This document shows, piece after piece, positions 8,851 through 19,300 of a stretch of DNA of 64,000 bases. Position 1 is the first letter of the stretch. Each line of letters begins with the position of its first letter. The position numbers were made by a program, and so were the translations under genes. The DNA comes from VXOI01 sp965216065 (GTDB taxonomy: Bacteria; Chloroflexota; Dehalococcoidia; Lucifugimonadales; UBA3495), in NCBI GenBank assembly GCA_965216065.1, contig CBDCFB010000001.1, positions 310,001 through 374,000 on the forward strand. Direction: 5' to 3'. The notes below the pieces were generated by a model. That model was given only the letters and a program-made list of their open reading frames with translations, ran no database searches and was not told where the DNA came from.

Positions 8851-9084
8851 AGATAGGTGAAAAGGGGAAATTTGGCCTTTCTCTTTTACTCACTGTTGAG
8901 CGATCACTTTTCCTAGTCCGATTGGTCCAGTTTGCTCTGGTAGCCCCTGAACAACAGATGTAAGTTGTCTGTGATGAACGCCGCGTGAATGCGCGACTGG
9001 AGGCGGAGGCATTCGGTCTGCAATGTCAGAGCGCATCCGAGCAGGCGACTCGGGACCGGGAGCCTCGGCTTGCTGAGGGCCGGC
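8851..9084. promoter_or_regulatory. kinase-module leader, copy 1
   Basis: Conserved block beginning TTTAGATAGGTGAAAAGGGG and running through CTCACTGTTGAGCGATCAC to the kinase start. It is shared with copies at 12.68, 28.08, 41.16, 44.74 and 49.34 kb. The A/T-rich first 50 bases have an inverted AAAAGG/CCTTT character. This copy and the 44.7-kb copy share an extra AACAGATGTAAGTTGTCTGT. It lies about 250 bp upstream of the minus-strand 96-aa ORF and could hold its promoter. Confidence 0.5.
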
Positions 9085-9845
9085 ATGGATCCATACGGCA
9101 TTGGTTTGCGACGGGCGTCCTGTCCGACCCGGACGTGGTGCTGTATGCCGCAACGGTTTCCGTCTGGAGCAGCTGGTTCATCTGGCTGGTCGGTGCCTTC
9201 CTGCTGGCCTACCGGCCGGGCTTCTGGTATCCCCAGGACATCGAGTTCCTGGCCATACCCGTGCTGCTGGGGGTGGCCAACGGCCTGGTGCACCTCCGGC
9301 TCCTCACCAACAGGTCCGTCACGTGGCGCTGGATGCTCCTCCTCAGCGCCGCGGACATTGCCCTGGTCACCGCCGGCGTCGTCATCGGCGGCGGGTTCAG
9401 GAGCTTCATATTCCTGGCCTACTATCCGACCCTCGCCGTTTTTGCCGTGGTCTTCTCGTCCTATTGGCTCAGCCTCGCCTGGACCACGGCGGTCGCTGTT
9501 GCCTACGCCGTCGTGTGCCTGAGCGTGGGCTCCGGTCTCGACCTGGACGCGGGCAACGAGAAGGTGCTGCTGGCCAGGCTGGCGATGATGTATACCATCG
9601 TGCTGGGCATCGGTTTCATCGCCCGGTTCGAACGCATCAGGTGGCGCAGTTCGGTGTCCCGGGAGCGGGAGCTGCGGCGGGAACGCATCGAGCTCTCCCA
9701 GACGATTCACGGCACCACCGCCCAGACCGCCTACATGATCGGCCTGGGCATTCACCGGGCCAGGAACCTGGCTGAAGAGTCCAACCAGGAACTGAAAGCC
9801 GCCCTGGACGCGACCCTGGAACTGACGATGTCGGCAATGTGGGAA
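9085..9845 (+). pseudogene. sensor histidine kinase fragment, copy 1 (membrane part and H-box)
   Basis: Closely matches residues 1 to about 255 of the intact kinase at 44977, including the five to six membrane helices and the H-box region, which reads QTIHGTTAQTAYM where the intact gene has QTIHDTT. One G is missing at the start (CATGGATCC for CATGGGATCC), removing the ATG from the kinase frame. Homology stops after SAMWE, before the ATP-binding domain. It then joins a response-regulator fragment. It cannot encode a working kinase. Confidence 0.8.
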
Positions 9846-9849
9846 GCGT

Positions 9850-10026
9850 TTGGGCGAGATGTGGCCGGGGTTGCCCGCGCTGGTGGTGTCAGCGCACGGG
9901 GACGAAGGGAACCAGGCGTCGGCGATGGACCGGGGTGCGCCTGGCTTCGTGGTGAAGCCGGTGAAGCCGGTGAACTTCGACGGGCTGCGGGGCACGGTGG
10001 CGCAGTCGATGGCAGAGTCTGACTAA
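9850..10026 (+). pseudogene. C-terminal fragment of a response-regulator receiver domain
   Basis: A frame different from the kinase part encodes LPALVVSAHGDEGNQAS, then MDRGAPGFVVKPV and DGLRGTVAQSMAESD, stopping at 10026. LVVSA and the Lys-Pro of GFVVKPV match the beta4 Ser/Thr and beta5 Lys-Pro of receiver domains. The phospho-acceptor Asp half is absent. A KPV duplication (KPVKPVNF) is visible. The sequence differs from the regulator at 46227, so it came from another two-component gene. Confidence 0.6.
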
Positions 10027-10207
10027 GGTTTTTGGCTGGAGCGCGCGGAAAAGTCGCGCTTGTCGGCACTCCGCGGTAGCCCGCCGTCGCCGCGCCGCCA
10101 ATGAAATTCTCGATGATGAGACCGGGGTGGCAGACTCGGCACCCGTGCGGTACGGAAAGACCCATGAACCGCGCCTCGGCTGCGCCTTCAGTGGTCGCCG
10201 CAATTTT

Positions 10208-12421
10208 CTACTCAATCTTCAGGTACACGTAGCGAGCAAAGCTGTCTCCGACGTCGTTGACCGCCTTCACCCCGTACCATATCCCTTGCCATCCGATGCC
10301 GGACACGGCGGTGTCGGTGTACGTTGTCGCCGTCGAGCCAGTCAGGATCCCGTTGCAGTCGGCCTCATTGCGTAGCCGGAACCTGCAACGCAACACCCTG
10401 TAGTCGACGAGGCCGGTGGATGGATCGGGAGCGGTCCAACTCAGGGTCGCGGTCCCAGCGTTTTCGTCGTGGACAGCGGTGATGCCGGTGGGAGGGGTCA
10501 GCGTTCCGGCGGCCGGCACGGAAATGCTAACCCAACCGGTTCTGTAACTGTCGCCATCCTCGCCTACGGCCCGGAGCCAGTTGTAGATGTAGTGGTGGCC
10601 GGGCTCCACGGTGGTGTCGCTATAGGCAGTGTCCGTGGAGCCGGTCAGAAATTCTCCGCACGATATGTCCTCCGAGGACATTGGGGAGGTAAAGCTGCAG
10701 CGGTTGAATCGATAGTTGCGCACGTCGGAAGCGGGGTCTGGAGCCGTCCAGCTGAGGACGATTGCGGCTGTGTGTGCGTCGTACCGGACGGTCAACCCGC
10801 TGGGCGGCATTGGGACACCCTCAGCGACTGCGGCGGTTGTGATGGAGGTAAAGGCGGAAAAGTGGCTCCGCGTGTTGGCGTACTTGGCTTGCACTCGGTA
10901 ACTGTAGGTTCTTCCCGGAACAACGCCGAGGTCCCGGTACGAGGTGTCGGGGCCGTAGGTGCGGATCACCTCCCAGCAGCCGCTTTGACAACCGGTGGTT
11001 AATCCGCGTGCCAGATAGTAGAGTTCCACGTTTCCTACCCCGGCGGTCCAGCTGATCAAAACCTCGGCGCCGTCCTGGGTGGCGGTCGGTGTGCCCGGAG
11101 AGACTGTGACTAAGCCCAACGAGTCAGTCGGCAGCAGGGCGTCGTCGCTTTCAGTTACCTGCTGCTGTGAAGACTGGGGGGGCTCGGATACGACGACAAC
11201 GGCATCGTGCGCTGCCACCTCCTCGTCGTCGTCAGTGGTGACGGTAACCCGGACGTTGTAGCGGCCTGCCGGGAGGTTGGTGAGGTTCACTTCCAACTGA
11301 GTCATACCATCGGTGAGCGCGTCGCTCGGCACTACCATGGCAATGGCTGGCGGCGGCGGCGTGGTGGCGCTGACGGCGGTGGACTGTGCCCCGTAGCCGT
11401 CATCCCTCAGGGCTGTGACTGCGTAGAAGTAGGTGGTCTCCGCCACCACGGTATCGTCCGTGTACCCCGTGCTGGCGCTCTCCGTGTCCGGCTCGATGGT
11501 GGACAGGTTATCGGCGTCGGGTCCCCTCAGGATCCGGTAGCCGATTATCCTCGCGTTCTGGGGGTCGTTCCAGGTCAGGGTCAGGCTGTCGTGGCCGACT
11601 TGGGCCGCGGTGAGCCCGGTGGGCTCCGCCGGCGGGGGCGCCTCCGGCCGGGGCGCCTCCGGCCGGGGCGCTGCCGGCGTAGTCACGCTGAGAGCGGTGG
11701 ACTGGGCCCCGTCGCCGTCCGCGCTCATGGCCATGACCGCATAGAAGTAGGTGGTCTCCGCCGCTACGGTGGAGTCCCTGTACTCCGTGCTGGCGTTTCC
11801 CGTGTCCGCCTCCATGGTTGACAGGTTGCCGGCGTCGGTGCCTCGCAGAACACGGTACCCGGTTATGCTGGCGTCCTGAGGGTCGACCCAGGTGAGGGTC
11901 AGGCTGTCGTGGCCAACTTGGGTCGCAGTGAGTCCAGTGGGCGCCGCCGGCGGGTGGTCCTTGACCCGCTGGGTTGCCGTGCTGGTCCAGGGTCCGCTGG
12001 ACTCGTGGACTGAGCGGTCCGCGTTGTAGTAACGGGATCGCATCTGGACCTTGTAGTCCTGTCCCGGGGTCAGGTTGTTCAGCGTGAGCGATGTCGCGCC
12101 GCCGTCCGGATGTACGTTGGCCCGTTCTGCTTCGTTGGAATACTTGTAGGACAGAAAGCCCAGGCTGGAGTGGGCCCAGCTGAGCCGGTAGTCCGTGGGA
12201 TGCGGGTCGGGGGTTTCCCAGGTGATGACCAGCTGCCCGGGCTCGTCGCTGGCGAGGTTCAGGGACGGGATTGCGCCGCGTTCAGCCTGGGCCTGAGCGG
12301 TTCCGGTCAGTGCGGAGCCGATGAAGGTCATGGAGGCTACGAGCAGCAATGCCGCAATCAGAATGGGTAATCTTGCTCGACCGGCGGACGGGCGGCGCTG
12401 AGTGGTGGTGTTTACAGTCAT
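10208..12421 (-). CDS. secreted FnIII-repeat protein (737 aa)
   Basis: A signal peptide (LPILIAALLLVASMTFIG, cleavage near AQAQA) is followed by about six fibronectin type III-like units: residues 50-150, 155-250, 265-355, 430-535, 540-640 and 645-735. Typical strands are visible (DSLTLTWNDPQ; TTYFYAVTAL; ATLSWTAPDPSTG). A Pro-rich linker with a repeated RPEAP separates units 2 and 3, and residues 355-420 form a different beta domain. Its first 250 residues closely resemble those of the 1028-aa protein at 37908. No catalytic motif or sorting signal is visible. The likely role is adhesion or matrix binding (inference). AAAGGAAACA precedes the ATG. Confidence 0.8.
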   Translation of the reverse strand: MTVNTTTQRRPSAGRARLPILIAALLLVASMTFIGSALTGTAQAQAERGAIPSLNLASDEPGQLVITWETPDPHPTDYRLSWAHSSLGFLSYKYSNEAERANVHPDGGATSLTLNNLTPGQDYKVQMRSRYYNADRSVHESSGPWTSTATQRVKDHPPAAPTGLTATQVGHDSLTLTWVDPQDASITGYRVLRGTDAGNLSTMEADTGNASTEYRDSTVAAETTYFYAVMAMSADGDGAQSTALSVTTPAAPRPEAPRPEAPPPAEPTGLTAAQVGHDSLTLTWNDPQNARIIGYRILRGPDADNLSTIEPDTESASTGYTDDTVVAETTYFYAVTALRDDGYGAQSTAVSATTPPPPAIAMVVPSDALTDGMTQLEVNLTNLPAGRYNVRVTVTTDDDEEVAAHDAVVVVSEPPQSSQQQVTESDDALLPTDSLGLVTVSPGTPTATQDGAEVLISWTAGVGNVELYYLARGLTTGCQSGCWEVIRTYGPDTSYRDLGVVPGRTYSYRVQAKYANTRSHFSAFTSITTAAVAEGVPMPPSGLTVRYDAHTAAIVLSWTAPDPASDVRNYRFNRCSFTSPMSSEDISCGEFLTGSTDTAYSDTTVEPGHHYIYNWLRAVGEDGDSYRTGWVSISVPAAGTLTPPTGITAVHDENAGTATLSWTAPDPSTGLVDYRVLRCRFRLRNEADCNGILTGSTATTYTDTAVSGIGWQGIWYGVKAVNDVGDSFARYVYLKIE

Positions 12422-12680
12422 TGTTTCCTTTCTGCGTTTGCCTGAAATCTGCGTTTACCTGAAAAACCATCAGTGTCGGGTGGGGCTCCCTATCGTCCAT
12501 GTCCTGCTGTGTGCTTCACCGGCCATTCCTGACGCGGTGGCCACCTTCATGCCGCCGGTTCCCGTTTCGCGACCTTCCGGGCCCTTATTCACCGGGAGAA
12601 CCATGGCGTCGGCTGACTGACAAAGATGTAGGCCGTCCCTTTTTGGGTACGTCGCTAAATGGTCGCATCCCCCGACGGTG

Positions 12681-12899
12681 TTTCGATAGGTGAAAAGGGA
12701 AAAATTGGCCTTTCTCTTTTGCTCACTGTTGAGCGAGCACTTTTCCTGGTCCGATTGATGCAGTGTGCTCTGGTAGCCCCTGAGCGTGGTGGACGCCGCG
12801 GGATTGCGCGGCTGGAGGCGGAGGCATTAGGTCTGCAATGTCGGAGCGCATCCGGGCAGGTGACACGGGACCGGGAGCCCCGGCTTGCTGAGGACCGGC
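12681..12899. promoter_or_regulatory. kinase-module leader, copy 2
   Basis: Same leader as at 8851 (GATAGGTGAAAAGGG, CTCACTGTTGAGCGAGCAC). The preceding 60 bases (GACAAAGATGTAGGCCGTCC, then TTTTTGGGTACG) also recur before the copies at 41.16 and 44.74 kb. It stands about 260 bp upstream of the secreted FnIII gene at 12421, in the position expected for its promoter. Confidence 0.5.
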
Positions 12900-13184
12900 G
12901 TGGGATCCATACGGCAGTGGGTTGCGACGGGCGCCCTGTCCGGCCCGGACGTGGTCCGGTATGCGGCAGGGGTTTCCGTCTGGAGCCGCTGGTTAATCTG
13001 GCTGGTCGGTGTCTTCCTGCTGGCCCACCGGCCGGGATTCTGGTACCCCGGGGACATCGAGTTCCTGGCCATACCCGTGCTGCTGGGGGTGGTCAACGGC
13101 CTGGTGCACCTCCGGCTCCTCACCAACAGGCCTGTGACCTGGCGCTGGATGCTATTCCTCAGCGCCGCGGACATTGCGTTGTCG
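12900..13184 (+). pseudogene. sensor kinase N-terminal fragment, copy 2
   Basis: GTG start (GVGSIRQWVATGALSGPD) followed by the first three membrane helices of the kinase, in frame and intact to AADIAL at about 13184. There it breaks into unrelated sequence that runs to the 3' end of the giant gene at 13318. Only about 95 of 411 residues remain, so no signalling function is expected. The open frame shows the truncation is not old or the segment is tolerated. Confidence 0.75.
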
Positions 13185-13317
13185 GGTCGCCCGCGGGTGA
13201 ACCCCTCTCTGCGGCCGCCGTGGCAACGCAGACTGTCCGGGGCCTCCCACTTCAACACGATCTGCCCGTCCGGGTTCACCTCATCGTCAGGGTGGCTGGA
13301 GCTTGCAAAGACGCCTG

Positions 13318-16300
13318 TTAGGGACCATTGACCGTGTACTCCAGCCGGTTGGAGAGCCGCCTGCCGTCCTCGGCGCAGATGGCGCCATTGGCCTCGCAGC
13401 TCCCGGTCTCGGGCAGCACGATGATCAGGGAGCCGTCTGAATCCGGCGTGACGTGGATCTCCCACCCGATATTGCTGGGCGGGTTCAGCCGGCGCACATA
13501 GGTCACCTTGCCCCCGGACACCGTGAAGGCGTGGTCCTGCAGGGTCACATAGCTCAGCGGGAACTCCTCGCTGAAACTCAGCTCGAACAGAAACGTGGCG
13601 CTCCCGTCATGGGACGACGGTACGTTCCGGGCGGTGGCTGTCAGCGGCGGTCTGACGACTGCCGCCGCCACTGCGCCCGTCCCGTCGCTTGTCAGTTCCT
13701 CGTTGTTGCCCGCGTCGTCGGCGAAGGTCACCCTCACCCTGATGGCCTTGCCCGCGTCGGCAGCAACAAGGGTGTAGCTGGAATCCGTGGCGCCGCTTAA
13801 ATTGGAGTCGCCGGCCAGCCACTGGTAGGCGAAGACAGCGTTGCCCAGGCCGTCCGCGTCGGATATATCGGTCGTCGAGGCGGTGAGCGTCTCTCCCACC
13901 TGGGTAGTGCCGGTGATGGTGGGCAACCCGGTGGCCGGGGTGTTGGGCGGAGGAGGAGCCACGTCCACCGCGCCTGTTGCGGCGCTGGTCAACTCCTCGC
14001 CGTTTTCGCCGTCGTCAGTGAAGGACACCCTCACCCTGATGGCCTTGCCCTCGTCGGCGGCAACAAGGGTGTATGTGCTGGCGGTTGCCCCGTTAATCTC
14101 GGCGTCGCCGGCCAGCCACTGGTAACCGAACGTTGCCCTGGTCATGCCGTCCGCGTCGGATATGCCGGTGGTCGAGGCGGTGAGCGTCTCTCCCACCCTG
14201 ACGGTGCCGGTGATGGTGGGAGCGCCCGTGGCCGGGGTGTTCGGCCCCGCAACGGCCAGCTGAAGCCCGCCGGACAGCTTCCTGCCTTCCCCGGTGCAGA
14301 TGGCGCCCTGGGCGGAGCAGTCGGTGGTGCTTCGGAGCGACAGGTTGACGTCCCCGTTGCCGTCGGGCGTGACGTGGACCTCCCACCCGATATTGCTGGG
14401 CGGGTTCAGCCGGCGCACATAGGTCACCGATCCCCCGGCCACGGTGAACCCATGGTCCCGCAGAGTCCTGTAGCTGAAGTCCGGCTTGGGGTCCTCGCTG
14501 AACCGCAACTCGAAGGTGAACGCGTCCTGCCCGTTGTGGGACGACGGCACGTCGTAGGCGCCGGCGGTCAGGCGGTTGGATTTGTCCTGAGGTTCAACCT
14601 GTCTCGGTGCTCTGGCCGAAGCAGTGCCGTTCGTGGCCGCCTGCTCGCTGAAGGAGGCCGCCCTCCTGCCCCGGATGTCCCGAATGAAACCGGGGCCGCC
14701 GGGAACGGTGTAGTCCACCGTCACCGTGTCCCCGGCCTCCACCGCCGAGGACAGGAGCAGCAGGACACTGGATTGGCCCACCGCGACTCCGCTGAGCGAC
14801 CGGGATGACCCGTTGACGTTCACGGCAAAGGCGGCCTTGGGCGGGGAGACACTCGTGTCCAGTTCCTCGTTATAGGTCAGCGTCAGGGTGGCGTCGTCCA
14901 CCGTGGCCGCCTGGAGTTGCAGGCCGGCTGGCACGACGGTGGGTTCGCTGGTCAGCGTCTCCTCATTGCCCCCGTCGTCGGTGAAGGCGACCCTGACCCT
15001 GATGGCCTGGCCCAGGTGTTCGGAAGTGAGGGTGTAGGTTGACCCGGTGGAGCCGGCGATATCCGCGTCACCGGCCAGCCACTGGTACTGGAAGATAACG
15101 TCATCCAGGCCGTCGACGTCTGAGATGCCCGTGGTGTCGGCCGACAGTGTCTGACCCACCTCCGGGATTCCATCGATGCGCGGCTCCCCCTCGGCCGGGG
15201 TGTTCGAGAGGGACAGCTGAGCTTCGGCAGGCTTGGTATAGGTGACTTCATTGGATGGCTCACTGTCGCCGACGCTGTCGGTCGCTATGACCCGGATGTT
15301 GTACTCGACCCCCGGGGTCAGCCCGTCCAGATGGTGGGACACGGGGCGTTGGCGGCTGGGGCCCCGGGTGGTCTCCGAAACGTCGGAGGCCGTGTCCCAG
15401 CTGCCGGAGGGCTGCTTCCACTGGATCCTGTAGCTGTCCACCGGCGGCACTCTGTCATGCCTGGTCTGGGGTGTGAGCCATCGCAGCCACGTCTGGGTCG
15501 TGTTGACCTCGCCCTGGACACGCAGGTACAGGGGCGGATTCAGCGGCTGCGGCGTCCGCTCCGACCTTGGGTCCTCCACCAGCCTGAGCCTGTAGGGTTG
15601 GTCCTCCTTCCAGGCGCAGCGCAGGTCGTCGATGTCCCGGCCTGACCACCGCCACCAGGCTCCGGCCAATTTCCGGGCTTCGCTGAAGGGAAGCGCCGCG
15701 GTCAGCGTCTTGCCGTCGCTGATGGTGTAGACGTGCAGCGTCCAGTCCAGCCAGTCATTGTTCGGCAGATCGAACGCCTGATCGCTCGGGCCGCTCAGAT
15801 TACGAAAATCAATCAGAAATTCCGTCCGTTCCGGTATGCCGAACGGCAGTACGACATTGCCGGCATTGGGACCGTTCTGGTGCATTGCAATGGACAACAA
15901 CCGGTAGTCCGCACCGTTGTGGCTGAACTCCATATTGTCGACTTCACCGGTGTACAGATCGTACCTGCCCTCCCCATGCACCTCGGATCCCAAGGTCCCG
16001 GTGGCGCACCAGATGTCGACGTCCGCGCAGTTGTCGACGATGGTGACGGTGGCCACGGCGTCGCCCAGCAGAAGGTAGGTGATGGAGGCGTCCGACAGGG
16101 CAAGGGTCATCGTCAGGGCCTCGTTATCCTCATAGACGGCGTCGTGAACTATGGCGACCATGAAATCCCGAGTGGCCCGGTAGCGCGTGGCGCCTCCGAC
16201 GGAGACGCTGACGAAGTCCCGCACGGCGAAGGACTCCGTGCGAGAGACAGCCGTGTAGTCGGCGGGAGCCGACGCGGTCACGTCCGCCGACGTGACGGTG

Positions 16301-19300
16301 AAGCCGAGAGCGAAGCCGGCGTCGGGGGGCTGATCCGCGGCCGTGGTGGCGATGGCCGTCAGGGTGACGGTGGCCGTGCTGCCGGAGAGAGGGGGCTCGT
16401 CGACGGCGGCCCCGACGCTTTGCCAGGCCAAAGTCACCCTGGCCTGGGTGGTGTCCACGAGGGTGACGGTGGCCGTCTTGCTCCCCCCGGTCAGGTGGGG
16501 CATTGCGGCCCCGGTGTAGGCCAGGGCGACAGTGAAGGTCTCGTTGGGCTCGTCCAAGAGGTCGTCGACGACAGCGACGACGAGGCCCTTGGTGGCCCGG
16601 TACCGCTGGACGCCGCCTACGGTGACGGCGGAGAAGTCGGAGGGGGAGAAACTGAAGGTCTCAGAGACCGCCGTGAAGTCCCCGGGGGCCGTCGCCGTCC
16701 CGTTGACCGAGGCCGCCGAGAGGCCGACGGTGAAGCCCGTCTCCGGCGCCTTGTCCTTGGAGGTGGTCACCTGCGCCGTCAGAGTGAACGTGCCCATGTT
16801 CTCGTCAACGCTGGGGGCTGCCGTGTCCCAGCTGAGCTCGACGGGAACGTGGTCGTTGTCGGTGATTGTCAGGGTCGCGACCTTGCTGCCCCCCAGGAGG
16901 TGGGGCGGCAGGTCCATGCCCTGGTAGGCGAGGGTCAGGGTGAGGGTCTCGTCGGGCTCGTCCATCGTGTCGTGCAGGACCGCGACCTGGAATTCCCTCT
17001 CTGCCCGGTAGCGGTAGACCGTGCCCACCATCACCCGGCTGAAGTCGGAGGGGGTATAGCTGTAACTTTCCGCAACGGCGGTGTAGTCCGTTCCCACCGT
17101 TGCCGTTCCGTTGGCGGAGGCCACGGACAGGTCGACGGCGAAGCCCGGCTCCGGCGCCTTATCGGTCTCGGTGGTGACCCGAGCCGTCAGGGTGACGGTG
17201 GTGGCTGCCTCGTCAACGGTGATGCTGTCGTCGTCCCAGCTCAGGGTCACCGGGACGTGGTCGTTATCGGTGATGGTGACGGTGGCCACGGCGTCGCCCA
17301 GCAGAAGGTAGGTGATGGAGGCGTCCGACAGGGCAAGGGTTACGCTCAAGGTCTCGTCCGGTTCGTCGATGGTGTCGTCGGCGACGGCGACGGTGAAGTC
17401 CATGGTGGCGCGGTGGCGGGGGTTGCCCGCCACCATGACGCTGGAGAAGTCGGTCTCATCGAAGGAGCCGCTGGTCGAGGGGCCGGTGTAGTCCGCGGGC
17501 TGCGTGGCCGTGACGTCGGCCGTGGCCAGGGTGAATTCCAGGTCGAAACCGGGATCAGGCGCGAACTGGCCCATGGTGGTGGCGACGGCCGTCAGCGTCA
17601 CCGTCGTGGTGCCACCGGCGGTGTCAGGCTCCGCGGCCGTCACGGCCGTCTCATTCCACTCGAGGGTCACCTCCGGCTGGTTGCTGTCCGTCAGGATGAC
17701 ATTGGCGACGGCGCTGGACCCCGTCAGGTGCGAGGCCGTGGCTCCGTAGGCCAGGGCCACGGTGAAGGTCTCGCCGGGCTCGTCGGTCGTGTCCCCAAGC
17801 ACGGACACCGAGATGTCCCTGGCGGCGCTGTAGCGTTGCTCACCCCCAACGGTCACCTGGGTGAAGTCGCCCGCGCTGAAGCTGAAGTTCTCGGACACGG
17901 GGGTGTAGTCCGAGGGCTGGGTCGCCGTGCCGTCGGCGGTGGCGGCCGTCAGGGGGACGGTGAACCCGCTCTCGGGGGCCTTGTCCACGGTGGTGGTGAC
18001 CTGGGCCATGAGCACCAGCGTGCCGTCAGCCTCGGCCACGGTGGGCGAAGCGGTGGACCAGCTCAGCGCCACGGGAACGTGGTCGTTGTCCGTGATGGTC
18101 ACCCGCGCCACAGCGGGCGAACCGGCCAGGCCCGGCGGGGAAGGGCCAAGAACGGCCAGTGCCACCGTGATCTCCTCGTCGGGCTCGTCAAGGGTGTCGT
18201 CGATAACGATGAGCGTGACGTCCACAGTGGCCCGATAGCGCGACTGGCCATCCACCGTCGCCTGCGCGAAGTCAGACGCGCCGAGGGTGATGCGCCGGGT
18301 CACCGGGGTAAAGGAGGAGCTCCGCACCGCCGTTCCCGCGATGGTGGTTATGGTGGTGTGCAGGGCGTAGCCGGCGGAGGGCGCCGCATCCTGCGTTGTG
18401 ACTGAGAAGGCCCGTAGCGTCACCGTACCAGCCGACTCGTCCACCCGCACCTCCGCGTCCTCCCATCCGATGCGCAAGGGCCCCTCGTCGTCGCTGGTTA
18501 TGGTGACCGGGACGGTCGCGCCGCCGCCCTGCTGGTGAGGCAGGATGAGGCCGGGATAGTCAAGGGTCACCGTCATCACCTCGTCCAGCTCGTCCACGTC
18601 GTCGTTGGCGATGGTGATGACGATGTCCTTGACGGCCTGGTAGCGGGACTGCCCGCCGATAGTCGCCGGCGAGAAGTCCGCTAAAACGAAGGTCAACGTG
18701 TCCGAAGCCAGGGAGAAGTCCGCAGACGTGATGGTGGGGCCGGAGACGACAACCTTCACCGGCATCGAAAAGGCCGAGGGCAGCATCCCCGCCTCCTTGG
18801 TCACCATGGACGCCTGAAGCGTGACGGTCCCCGCGGATTCGGCCACGCTGGTGGCCGCCGTCACCCAGGCCACCTCCACGTCGATGGTCGCCGCCGGTGT
18901 GCCCGTCGTCGTCGCGGACCACGCGCCGTTGACTGGGGGGTCGGCGCTGCCGTTGACCGCGCGTACCTGCACGTCGTACTGGGAGGCGTTGACCAGGCCG
19001 GCCTGGAGGTAGTGCAGGGGGCCGGAGGACCAGACCCCGCTGACCTCGGTCCAGTTGGTGTCGAGGGCCTCGTCGGCTGAGGTCAGGATGTAGCGCAGAT
19101 CGTAGGCGGTGATCTCCCCCGGCAAGGCCCCCGCCGGCGCGGTCCAGACCACGCCCAGGGAGGCGTCGGAGGGAGTCACCAAGGCGATGGCCGGGGCGGC
19201 CAGGGCCGGCACCATGGGCGTCCCCTTCGCGCTCTGGGACCACAGCCCGGTGCCGTAGCCGTTGACCGCGCGCACCTGCACCATGTGCTCCACCGCCGAG

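Noticed and set aside
8985..10022. reading the 8985-10022 frame as one intact 345-aa protein
   Set aside because: Its first 33 codons are the shared leader in the wrong frame, and its last 57 codons are an out-of-frame receiver fragment; only the middle is kinase.
11640..11680. direct repeat GGCGCCTCCGGCCGG
   Set aside because: Two copies encoding a Pro-rich linker (RPEAP); ordinary low-complexity linker duplication.
15733..18405. 890-codon plus-strand open frame
   Set aside because: It is antisense to the Calx-beta region of the giant gene, has repetitive Gly/Arg/Val composition and no ribosome-binding site. It is a by-product of GC-rich codon usage.
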